Assembly (NCBI RefSeq): GCF_033001325.1
Contig: NZ_CP133111.1
Location: forward strand, 2,108,001 to 2,172,000
DNA length: 64,000 nt
Origin: Rhodopseudomonas sp. BAL398
Lineage (GTDB): Bacteria > Pseudomonadota > Alphaproteobacteria > Rhizobiales > Xanthobacteraceae
Direction of reading: 5' to 3'
Part shown: positions 8,156 to 15,727 of the stretch, one piece after another
Numbering within the stretch: the first letter of the stretch is position 1
Layout: the number at the start of each line of letters is the position of its first letter
The notes under the pieces: generated by a model
The model's input: the letters and a program-made list of their open reading frames with translations, nothing else
What the model was told of the DNA's origin: nothing
Database searches by the model: none
Translations under genes and position numbers: made by a program

Positions 8156-11111
8156 GGAGCTTCGTCCCTTCCGGATCGATAAAGATCGGCGACACGACCT
8201 CGGCCTCGACATCGCCTGATCTGATCGGGTCATAGACCCGAATCCGTTCACCGAGGCGCTCGGGACCGCGCGCCAACAGGCCGAGTCCGATCCAGTGGCC
8301 GAGCGACGGGCTGAACGCCGTCGAGGTGATGAAACCTTCGTCACTGTCGGGGTTCGGTATCGCGCCCGGCGCAAACAGATGCGCGCCGTTACGCAACCGA
8401 TCCTTGCGATCGAGCGGCTTCAGGCCGACCAGGGTCGGGCGCAACGGATCGACCAGCGCCGGGCGCCCTGCCATGATCCGCCCGACAAAATCCTTCTTGC
8501 TCGACATCATCCGGCCAAGGCCAAGATCGCGCGCCACGGTCTGGCCGTTCAGTTCGTTGCCGGCGACGTGGCCTTTCTCGATGCGCATCACTCCCAACGC
8601 CTCGATGCCGTAAGGCGTCACGCCGAACGCCTCGCCGGCCGTCATCAACGCGCGGGCCAGCGCATCACCGTATCCCGCCGGCACCGCGATCTCATAAGCG
8701 CGCTCGCCCGAAAACGAGATCCGGAACAGCCGCGCCGTGACATTGCCAAGCGCGAATTCGGCGCAGGCCATATAGGGCAATGTCGCGTCGGACAGATCAA
8801 CGCCCGCGCCAAACAGGCCTTGCAGCAGGTCGCGCGAAAGTGGGCCGCTGATCGCGAATTGCGCCCACTGCTCGGTGATCGACACCATCTGGACGTCGAG
8901 TTCAGGCCACAGCACCTGGTGGCAGAATTCGAGATGCTGCATCACCTTGACGGCATTCGCCGTGGTGGTCGACATCACGTAGTGATCGTCAGCCAGCCGC
9001 GCGACGGTGCCGTCGTCCATCACAAAACCGTCCTCGCGCAGCATCACGCCATAGCGCACCTTGCCCACCGCGAGGGTCGAAAACATGTTGATATAGACGC
9101 GATCGAGAAACACGCCGACGTCGGGACCGCACAGCGCGATCTTGCCGAGCGTCGAGACGTCGCAGATTCCCACGGCGGTCCGCGCCGCTTCGACCTCGCG
9201 CACCACGCTTTGCAGCCAGTCGGTTTCGCCATGCCGTGTGAACCATTGCGCCCGCAACCATTGCCCGGTTTCAACGAATGACGCGCCCTGCGTGGCGGCC
9301 CAGTCGTGCGCGGAGGTAAGCCGGGTCGCCTTGAAATGGCGGCCGGAATTGAGGCCGGCAAACGCGCCAATCGCCACGGGTACCTGCGGCGGCCGCGCCC
9401 GCGTGGTGCCGGCCTGGGCGATGGTCTTGCCGGTGAGTTCGGCCATGATCGCAAGGCCGTTGAGATTCGAAGTCTTGCCCTGATCGGTCGCCATGCCGAG
9501 CGTGGTATAGCGCTTCAGATGCTCGACGGAGCGAAACCCCTCGCTCGCCGACACCGCGATGTCCTGCGCGGTGACGTCGTTCTGCAGATCGACGAAGGCT
9601 TTGGTCCGCGACCCGACGACATGCCAGAGCGGCGTCACCGCGCAGGCTTCGTCGCTGACCCGACAGGCGTGCGGTTGGGAGGGATGGAGGCCGAGCCGCG
9701 TCGCCGCTGCGGCGCCGCAACGCGCTCCGTCGTCGAGCGCTTCGGCCAGCGTCAGATTTCCCGCCGCGGCACCCGCGATCGACATCGTCTTCGGCGCGCC
9801 GCCGGCCAGAAACGACGATAGCTGCGGCGACCATTCGCCCTTGCCGCCGAGATGGGTGGCGAGCGCGATGTTGGGATTCCAGCCGCCAGAAACCGCCAGC
9901 ACATCGGCCTGCAAGGTCTGCCTGGCGCCGCTGGCATCGATGAAGTCGACGGATCGCAGCGTCTGCCCGCCATGCGCATCGACCACTCGGGCGCCGAGAT
10001 GGGCCGGCGTGTTGCCGGCCAGCGCGCGGACTTGGACAGAGACTTGCGACCGCGGATCGATCACCGCCTCGACCTGAACGCCGACGCGAGAAAGATCAGC
10101 GGCGGTACGCCAGCCATCGTCGCTACAGGTGAACACGACGACGCGGCGCCCGGGCGCTGCGGCGAAGCGATTGACGTAGCTGCGCACGGCCGAGGCGAGC
10201 ATCACGCCGGGACGGTCGTTGCCGCCGAACACGATCGGCCGCTCAATCGCACCAGACGCCAGCAGCGATTCGCGCGCCACGATCTTCCAGAGCCGCTGGC
10301 GCGGCGTGAACGGCGCCGGCACCGGCAGATGATCGGCGACCCGCTCCAGCACGCCATACTCGCCGTCATAGACGCCAAACACGCTGGAGCGGCGCAGGAT
10401 CCGCACATTCGGCAGCGAGGCGAGTTCGATATCAGCGCGCCGTGCCCAAACGGCGCTGGGGACGCCGTCGATCTCCAGCGTTTCCGACAACAGCCGGCCG
10501 CCCAACTCAAAATCCTCGTCGACCAGGATCACGCTGGCGCCAGCACGCCCAGCCACCAGCGCGGCGGAGAGCCCGGCGGGTCCGCCGCCGATCACCAACA
10601 GGTCGCAGAACGGATAGGCCTTTTCGTAAGTGTCCGGGTCCGGTTCACCGCTGAGCCGGCCGAGACCCGCGGAACGCCGGATCAACGGCTCGTAGAGCTT
10701 CTCCCACAGCGCCGCCGGCCACATGAAGGTCTTGTAGTAGAACCCTGCAGCCAGCAGCGGGCTGGCCATTTGGTGGACCGCGCGCAGGTCGAAGCGCAGC
10801 GACGGCCAGCGGTTCTGACTCTCGGCCACGAGACCATCGTAAAGCTCAACCGTGGTCGCCTTGGTGTTGGGCTCGCGCCGCGCGCCGCCGCGCAACTCGA
10901 CCAGCGCGTTGGGTTCTTCCGGGCCGGCCGAAAAGATGCCGCGCGGCCGGTGATATTTGAACGAACGGCCGACCAGCCGAACGCCATTGGCGATCAACGC
11001 CGACGCCAGCGTGTCGCCAGCCAACCCATTCATGGTCTTGCCGTCGAAGGAGAAGCGCAGCGTCTTGTTGAGGTCGACCAAGCCGCCGGCAATTCGAAAA
11101 GGCGACGTCAT
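8148..11111 (-). CDS. soxA: SoxA/MgdC-like alpha subunit of a sarcosine oxidase / N-methylglutamate dehydrogenase
   Basis: The 987-residue protein has the full alpha-subunit layout. First comes a ferredoxin-like N-terminal domain (NGLAGDTLASALIANG, FKYHRPRGIFSAGPEE). An FAD/NAD-binding region with LLVIGGGPAGLSAALVAGRAG follows at about residue 170. Last is a GcvT-like folate-binding half (about residue 590 on, with ISFSGERAYEIAVPAGYG). In the family, electrons and the methyl-derived carbon pass to NAD and tetrahydrofolate. Its start overlaps soxD by 4 bases (ATGA). It belongs to the soxB-D-A-G-purU transcript. Confidence 0.9.
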   Translation of the reverse strand: MTSPFRIAGGLVDLNKTLRFSFDGKTMNGLAGDTLASALIANGVRLVGRSFKYHRPRGIFSAGPEEPNALVELRGGARREPNTKATTVELYDGLVAESQNRWPSLRFDLRAVHQMASPLLAAGFYYKTFMWPAALWEKLYEPLIRRSAGLGRLSGEPDPDTYEKAYPFCDLLVIGGGPAGLSAALVAGRAGASVILVDEDFELGGRLLSETLEIDGVPSAVWARRADIELASLPNVRILRRSSVFGVYDGEYGVLERVADHLPVPAPFTPRQRLWKIVARESLLASGAIERPIVFGGNDRPGVMLASAVRSYVNRFAAAPGRRVVVFTCSDDGWRTAADLSRVGVQVEAVIDPRSQVSVQVRALAGNTPAHLGARVVDAHGGQTLRSVDFIDASGARQTLQADVLAVSGGWNPNIALATHLGGKGEWSPQLSSFLAGGAPKTMSIAGAAAGNLTLAEALDDGARCGAAAATRLGLHPSQPHACRVSDEACAVTPLWHVVGSRTKAFVDLQNDVTAQDIAVSASEGFRSVEHLKRYTTLGMATDQGKTSNLNGLAIMAELTGKTIAQAGTTRARPPQVPVAIGAFAGLNSGRHFKATRLTSAHDWAATQGASFVETGQWLRAQWFTRHGETDWLQSVVREVEAARTAVGICDVSTLGKIALCGPDVGVFLDRVYINMFSTLAVGKVRYGVMLREDGFVMDDGTVARLADDHYVMSTTTANAVKVMQHLEFCHQVLWPELDVQMVSITEQWAQFAISGPLSRDLLQGLFGAGVDLSDATLPYMACAEFALGNVTARLFRISFSGERAYEIAVPAGYGDALARALMTAGEAFGVTPYGIEALGVMRIEKGHVAGNELNGQTVARDLGLGRMMSSKKDFVGRIMAGRPALVDPLRPTLVGLKPLDRKDRLRNGAHLFAPGAIPNPDSDEGFITSTAFSPSLGHWIGLGLLARGPERLGERIRVYDPIRSGDVEAEVVSPIFIDPEGTKLRG

Positions 11112-11380
11112 GCCCGCCCCCGACTGTCGGCAAGCCGGACCTCGCTAATGTCATGGCTGATGGTGTCACGCGTCACGACCAGCCAGCTGCGGCAGCCGTT
11201 GCCGTGATACCAATACCCCTGATGCGGGCCGGCAGGATTGTCGCGCAAATAAATATGCACGAACAGCGCCGCCTGGTCCACGGCGTCATCGCCGCTCGCG
11301 ATCGGCGCCGGCGCCGCGTCGCCGAGATAGTTGAACTCGGCAACGTCGCGCGGACCACAATAGGGGCAAGGGATTCTCAT
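11108..11380 (-). CDS. soxD: SoxD/MgdB-like delta subunit (zinc-binding)
   Basis: The 90-residue protein has the zinc site of the delta subunit: Cys5 and Cys8 (CPYC), His59 and Cys63 (HGNGC). The family protein stabilises the alpha-beta contact and does no chemistry itself. It lies 7 bases after soxB and overlaps soxA by 4 bases, so the stoichiometry is probably kept by coupled translation. Confidence 0.92.
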   Translation of the reverse strand: MRIPCPYCGPRDVAEFNYLGDAAPAPIASGDDAVDQAALFVHIYLRDNPAGPHQGYWYHGNGCRSWLVVTRDTISHDISEVRLADSRGRA

Positions 11381-11387
11381 GGCAGGC

Positions 11388-12638
11388 TCAATGCAAATTC
11401 GGTTGGGCGCCCTGGCCCTTTTCGTCGATCAAATCGCCGCGGGCGAAGCGGTCGAGCCGAAACCGCGTCGCCGCCTCATGAGGCTGGTCGCACGCCAACA
11501 AGTGGGCGAACGCCAGTCCGGAACCCGGCGTCGCCTTGAAGCCGCCATAACACCAGCCGGCGTTCAGATAGAGGCCCTCCGTCTGCGTGCGGTCGATGAT
11601 TGGCGATCCGTCCATCGACATATCGACGAGGCCGCCCCAGCTGCGCAGCATGCGGGCGCGACCGATTGCCGGCATCAGTGCCATGCCGCCTTCGCAGACG
11701 TCTTCGACGGTCGGCAGATTGCCGCGCTGGGCGTAGGAGTTGTAGCCGTCGATATCGCCGCCAAACACCAGCCCACCCTTGTCGGACTGGCTGATGTAAA
11801 AATGTCCGGCGCCGAAAGTGATGACACCGGGGATCACCGGCTTCAAGCCTTCGGAGACGAGTGCCTGCAACACATGAGATTCGATCGGCAACCGCATCCC
11901 GGCCATCGCCGCGACCCGTGAACTGTTGCCCGCCACGGCGATACCAACCTTCTTGGCCGAGATCGCGCCGCGCGTGGTCTCGACCCCGGTGACACGCCCG
12001 TCCGAGATCGAGATCCCTGTGACTTCGCAATTCTGGATGATGTCGACGCCGCGGTCGCTGGCGCCGCGGGCGAACCCCCAGGCGACAGCATCGTGCCGCG
12101 CAGTGCCGCCGCGCGCTTGCAGCAGGCCACCCTTGATCGGAAACCGCGCGGCATCGAAATTCAGGAATGGGTAGAGTTTGCGCACCCCATCGCAATCCAG
12201 CAATTGCGCATCGACACCATGAATCCGCATCGCGTTGCCGCGTCGGGCATAGGCGTCGCGCTGGGCGTCGGAATGATACAGGTTCAGCACGCCGCGCTGG
12301 CTGATCATGGCGTTGAAGTTGAAATCCTGCTCCAGCCCTTCCCACAGCTTCATGGACAGTTCGTAAAGCGGGATATTGCCCGGCAGCAGATAGTTGGAGC
12401 GGATGATGGTGGTGTTGCGGCCGACATTGCCGCCACCGATCCAGCCCTTCTCCAACACCGCGACATTGCGCACGCCGTAACGGCTGGCGAGATAATAGGC
12501 GGTCGCCAGACCATGGCCGCCGCCGCCGATGACGATGACGTCGTAGGAGGACTTCGGCGCGGCGTCGCGCCAGACCGCCGGCCAGTCGCGGTGGCCGGTC
12601 AGCGTCTTCCCGAGCAAAGAGAACAGCGAATAGCGCAT
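11388..12638 (-). CDS. soxB: SoxB/MgdA-like beta subunit, FAD/FMN amine dehydrogenase
   Basis: The beta subunit oxidises the N-methyl group of sarcosine or N-methylglutamate. The 416-residue product has an FAD-binding Rossmann motif at about residues 35-50 (VIVIGGGGHGLATAYYLA) and an ARHD motif at about 180-183, whose histidine matches the site of covalent FMN in tetrameric sarcosine oxidases. The ATG at 12638 follows AAGGAT and gives the typical MRYSLFSLL start; the longer frame to 12722 would run into the divergent regulator's start. It is first in the operon soxB-D-A-G-purU. Confidence 0.9.
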   Translation of the reverse strand: MRYSLFSLLGKTLTGHRDWPAVWRDAAPKSSYDVIVIGGGGHGLATAYYLASRYGVRNVAVLEKGWIGGGNVGRNTTIIRSNYLLPGNIPLYELSMKLWEGLEQDFNFNAMISQRGVLNLYHSDAQRDAYARRGNAMRIHGVDAQLLDCDGVRKLYPFLNFDAARFPIKGGLLQARGGTARHDAVAWGFARGASDRGVDIIQNCEVTGISISDGRVTGVETTRGAISAKKVGIAVAGNSSRVAAMAGMRLPIESHVLQALVSEGLKPVIPGVITFGAGHFYISQSDKGGLVFGGDIDGYNSYAQRGNLPTVEDVCEGGMALMPAIGRARMLRSWGGLVDMSMDGSPIIDRTQTEGLYLNAGWCYGGFKATPGSGLAFAHLLACDQPHEAATRFRLDRFARGDLIDEKGQGAQPNLH

Positions 12639-12721
12639 GCGAGATCCTTCGCTTGACAGTGTCGCGGATCGGCAAACCAGGCTATAGATCGCCAACGACA
12701 TCGACTTGCTCAGGAGCGACA

Positions 12722-13675
12722 TTGCCGATTTCCGCGACCCGCCCGGCCAGGATCGGATTTTTGCTGATCGACGGCTTCGCCCTGATGTCGTTCGCCGCGG
12801 CGATCGAGCCGTTGCGCGCCGCCAACAACCTGTCCGGCCGGCTGCTTTACCAATGGTTTCACGTCTCGGTCGATGGCAAGGCGATCAACGCCTCCAGCGG
12901 TCTTTCGATCAAGCCGGACTGCGCCATCGCCACCGAGCAACTCTTCGATATCGTTTTGGTTTGCGCCGGAGGCAATCCAACGAAATTCTCCGATCGCGCG
13001 ACCATGACCTGGCTGCGCGGCCTGGCCCGCCGCGGCGTCACCATCGGTGGCATATCCGGCGGGCCTTACATTCTGGCGCGCGCCAAGGTGCTCGACGGCT
13101 ATCGCTGCACCATTCACTGGGAGCACGTCCCCGCCTTCGTCGAGGCGTTTCCGCACTTACAGCTGACGCGCAACCTGTTCGAGATCGACCGCGACCGCAT
13201 GACATGCGGCGGCGGCGTCGCCGGACTCGACATGATGCACGCGCTGATCCGCCGCGATCACGGCCAGCAACTGGCCTCGCGCATCAGCGACTGGTTCCTG
13301 CAAGCCAATATCCGGCTTGGCGACACTAGCCAGCGCGTGGCGACGCGCGACCGCGCCGGCGGTCACCCGAAATTGCTCACTGCGATCGAGCTGATGGAGC
13401 GTCGGCTGCGCGAGCCCGCCAGCCGGGCCGAGATCGCGCGCGCGGCCGGGCTGTCGCTGCGCCAGCTGGAACGCCTATTCGCGAGCCATTTCAAGACCAG
13501 CATTGAACGCCATTATCTGACGATCAGACTGCAGCGCGCCCGCATCCTGCTACGGCAAACCGCGCTCCCGGTGACGCAGATCGGCGCGGAATGCGGGTTC
13601 CAGAGCCCCAGCCATTTCTCCCGCGCCTACCGCCAGCATTTCACACGAACGCCGTCAGCCGATCGCCTGCTCTAG
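12722..13675 (+). CDS. glxA: GlxA-family AraC-type transcriptional regulator, TTG start
   Basis: The 317-residue protein has an N-terminal DJ-1/PfpI-like domain (about residues 10-190; FLLIDGFALMSFAAAIEPLRAAN and GGISGGPYILARAKVL) and a C-terminal AraC helix-turn-helix pair (about 215-310; LRQLERLFASHF and VTQIGAECGFQSPSHFSRAYRQHF). GlxA/GbdR/SouR regulators usually control catabolism of glycine betaine, sarcosine or related methylamines. The start is set at TTG 12722, preceded by CAGGAG at 6-7 bases; upstream in-frame ATG codons lack such a site. It is divergent from soxB with an 83-base gap, and so probably controls it. The product normally lacks nucleophile activity in this family. Confidence 0.88.
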   Translation: MPISATRPARIGFLLIDGFALMSFAAAIEPLRAANNLSGRLLYQWFHVSVDGKAINASSGLSIKPDCAIATEQLFDIVLVCAGGNPTKFSDRATMTWLRGLARRGVTIGGISGGPYILARAKVLDGYRCTIHWEHVPAFVEAFPHLQLTRNLFEIDRDRMTCGGGVAGLDMMHALIRRDHGQQLASRISDWFLQANIRLGDTSQRVATRDRAGGHPKLLTAIELMERRLREPASRAEIARAAGLSLRQLERLFASHFKTSIERHYLTIRLQRARILLRQTALPVTQIGAECGFQSPSHFSRAYRQHFTRTPSADRLL

Positions 13676-14314
13676 CACCTTGGCGTTGCTTTGCGACGAG
13701 GCCTCGCTCTGTGCCAGACGCTGATGCGCAGCGGATTTCTGTTCGGCCGACATGCCGCGCACCAGACTCTCCAATTCGGCCATCGCCAAACCGACGCCAT
13801 GGCGGCTCGCCAATGTCAACCAGACGAATGCCTCGACCGGATCGACCGCCGTACCCAGACCCTTGGCATAGCAATAGCCAAGCCGCGCCTGCGACGGATA
13901 ATGGCCCGCCAAAGAGGCGCGCCGATACCAGCGCACGGCCTCGGCCAGATCGGGAGCGACACCCATGCCCTTCGTCAGAACAACCGCATAGTTAAACTGG
14001 CCCAGCGCGTCGCCAGACTCGGCCGCGCGTAAGAACCACGCCGCGCCTTGCGTCGGATCCGCGGCAACACCATCGCCCTTGGCGTACATCGCGCCGACAT
14101 TGTTGGCGGCGAGCGCATTGCCGTGTTCGGCGGAGCGGAGGTAATACGCAAAGGCGCGCGCCGCATCCTGATCGACACCGAGCCCGTTGGCATAAAGCGC
14201 GCCGAGCCAGGCTTCGGCATCGGCGTCGCCACTCTCGGCGAGTGGCTCCCAGATCTGCCGCGCCAAGTCGAAGTCTTTATCCAGATAGGCGCGTTCGCCG
14301 TCCTGAACCAGCAT
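13655..14314 (-). CDS. Sel1-repeat (TPR-like) protein
   Basis: The 219-residue protein consists of at least four Sel1-like repeats of about 36 residues (for example WLGALYANGLGVDQDAARAF, then AMYAKGDGV, VVLTKGMGVA and GYCYAKGLGTA), a fold used for protein-protein contacts. It has no signal peptide and a short hydrophilic tail. AGGAG precedes the ATG at 14314. It is last in the amide operon, 10 bases after the 101-residue protein gene, and its 3' end overlaps that of the convergent glxA by 21 bases. The binding partner is unknown; its neighbours suggest the dimethylformamidase or the Rieske-like protein. Confidence 0.85.
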   Translation of the reverse strand: MLVQDGERAYLDKDFDLARQIWEPLAESGDADAEAWLGALYANGLGVDQDAARAFAYYLRSAEHGNALAANNVGAMYAKGDGVAADPTQGAAWFLRAAESGDALGQFNYAVVLTKGMGVAPDLAEAVRWYRRASLAGHYPSQARLGYCYAKGLGTAVDPVEAFVWLTLASRHGVGLAMAELESLVRGMSAEQKSAAHQRLAQSEASSQSNAKVLEQAIG

Positions 14315-14324
14315 GATCGTTCTC

Positions 14325-14630
14325 CTACGGCCGCGTGTGCGCGGCGATCTTGTACAGATAGACGCAATCGACGTTCTCGGATTGCTCCAAGGCCGGTTCG
14401 CCGGCCGTCTTCAGGTGATCGACAAAATAGTCCTGCACCGTGCGGGCGGCGCGATTGGTCAGCAACTGCTTGTAGAGCCAGGGATCCTCGGCATCGCGCA
14501 CGCCGTGGCGATCGAACAGCGCCTGTTTCGGCTGATCGGCGATTCCGACATACCAGTTCGAAAACGTCGGATCGAATTCCTTGATATAGGCCAGGAATTC
14601 GTATTTGACCTGCTGCACGCTGAATACCAT
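14325..14630 (-). CDS. unknown 101-residue protein in the amide operon
   Basis: I do not recognise this protein. It is soluble-looking, acidic to neutral and aromatic-rich (VKYEFLAYIKEFDPTFSNWY near the start), with no signal peptide, membrane segment or metal motif. It lies 3 bases after the Rieske-like gene stop and 10 bases before the Sel1 gene, so it is part of the same transcript. Its tight coupling to the degenerate oxygenase suggests the two act together, which is inference only. Confidence 0.75.
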   Translation of the reverse strand: MVFSVQQVKYEFLAYIKEFDPTFSNWYVGIADQPKQALFDRHGVRDAEDPWLYKQLLTNRAARTVQDYFVDHLKTAGEPALEQSENVDCVYLYKIAAHTRP

Positions 14631-14633
14631 GAG

Positions 14634-15677
14634 CTAGCGTCCCACCCGCGCCTGCAACAGAGGTGCGTTCCAATAGGCAACGTGCTCGGCGCAGATCCGA
14701 TCGAGAAATTGCTGGTTGAATTTCCAGCCGGCGCGCGAATGCTCGATATCGTCACCAGCCTGGGGGCGTTCGACCTCCGCCTGTGCGGCCGCCGCCACCT
14801 CCGCGGCCCGCTCGACCAGCGCGATCAATTCGTCACCTGCCGTATCCGGGAACTGGTCATGCTTGAACACCGACATCCGCCAGAGCGTCTGATCGAACGC
14901 CGTCGGCTGCAACACGATCGCAAGCGTGGCGCGGCACGACTTGATGACTACCAGATTTGGAAAATACCATTCCGCCGAGATATAGTTACTGGCGCCGCCG
15001 CCGTCCGGGAGCGAGCGCGCGGTGTCAACCAGGGCAGCGCCGGCCAGTTTCCAGTTGGCACGGGCCTCGAGCCATTGTCCACGAACCCGCGTCGCGTTGC
15101 CCTCCACCACGGCCTCGATCGCCGGCAGCGACACGTCGCGACCGAGGGTGGGATCGACATTGACATAGATAAACGGACCACGGGTCTCGACGCTGACCGA
15201 CAGCAGACGCTCCGGATAGACGCCGAGATACTGCCCCGCCTCCGGCGTCATTTCGCTGCCCAGCCGATCGCCTGGGATCACGTCACGATCGCGGCTGTGA
15301 CCGCAAGATGTGTAGGAGCACTTAGTCTTCCGCCCCGTCTGGCATTGCGCCGGAACCGCGCGACAGCCGCCGTGCTGCGCCTTATTGAAACGCGCGACAA
15401 GGCCGCCGCCAGGCAGGCGCTGAACATGAATCGCGTGATTACCGACCGTGTAGGACATTAGGTCGCCGGGGGCGCGGATTTCCGCATCCGAGCCGATGCA
15501 GACCCAATCCCGGGTCCACACCTTTTCGTTCTCGAGCTCCTGAAACACGGGTGACACATAGGCTTGGGCCGGCAACGCGCTGGCGATGCCAAACCTGCTT
15601 CGGCAGGCGGCATAAAGCTCGGCCCGCAGAAAATCGACATCGCCATCGACGAAGCCCAATTCCGGATGTGCAAGCAT
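14634..15677 (-). CDS. Rieske oxygenase-like protein with lost metal ligands
   Basis: The 347-residue protein aligns with ring-hydroxylating oxygenase alpha subunits: the WTRDWVCIGSDAEI and GDLMSYTVGNHAIHVQR start, a Rieske position, then NWKLAGAALVDTAR. The Rieske ligands are altered. The expected C-x-H is A-Q-H and the expected C-P-Y-H is C-S-Y-T. Four other cysteines cluster there with spacing C-x6-C-x7-C-x4-C. The catalytic iron motif (Asp, His-x4-His after NWK) also lacks its histidines. The frame is clean with normal codon use, so this is not a sequencing slip. It is probably a repurposed, non-oxygenase family member carried in the dimethylformamidase operon. Function unknown. Confidence 0.75.
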   Translation of the reverse strand: MLAHPELGFVDGDVDFLRAELYAACRSRFGIASALPAQAYVSPVFQELENEKVWTRDWVCIGSDAEIRAPGDLMSYTVGNHAIHVQRLPGGGLVARFNKAQHGGCRAVPAQCQTGRKTKCSYTSCGHSRDRDVIPGDRLGSEMTPEAGQYLGVYPERLLSVSVETRGPFIYVNVDPTLGRDVSLPAIEAVVEGNATRVRGQWLEARANWKLAGAALVDTARSLPDGGGASNYISAEWYFPNLVVIKSCRATLAIVLQPTAFDQTLWRMSVFKHDQFPDTAGDELIALVERAAEVAAAAQAEVERPQAGDDIEHSRAGWKFNQQFLDRICAEHVAYWNAPLLQARVGR

Positions 15678-15700
15678 GGCAACCTCGCTTGGGTTGAAGC

Positions 15701-15722
15701 GGCGCCCGCCAGAGCGGGCGCC
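15701..15722 (-). promoter_or_regulatory. intercistronic hairpin after dmfA2
   Basis: GGCGCCCGC and GCGGGCGCC form a perfect 9-base-pair stem with a 4-base loop, 5 bases after the dmfA2 stop. There is no T-run on either strand, so it is more likely an mRNA-stabilising or partial attenuation structure than a full terminator. It could lower expression of the three downstream genes relative to the enzyme. Confidence 0.5.
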
Positions 15723-15727
15723 GGATC

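Noticed and set aside
7580-12638. Firm naming of this operon as either sarcosine oxidase or N-methylglutamate dehydrogenase
   Set aside because: The families are too close to separate by eye. Context favours the dehydrogenase, while the GlxA/SouR-like regulator would fit both.
14948-15461. Frameshift or sequencing error explaining the odd Rieske motif
   Set aside because: The reading frame is continuous, flanking motifs align on both sides in the same frame, and no single shift restores the canonical ligands.
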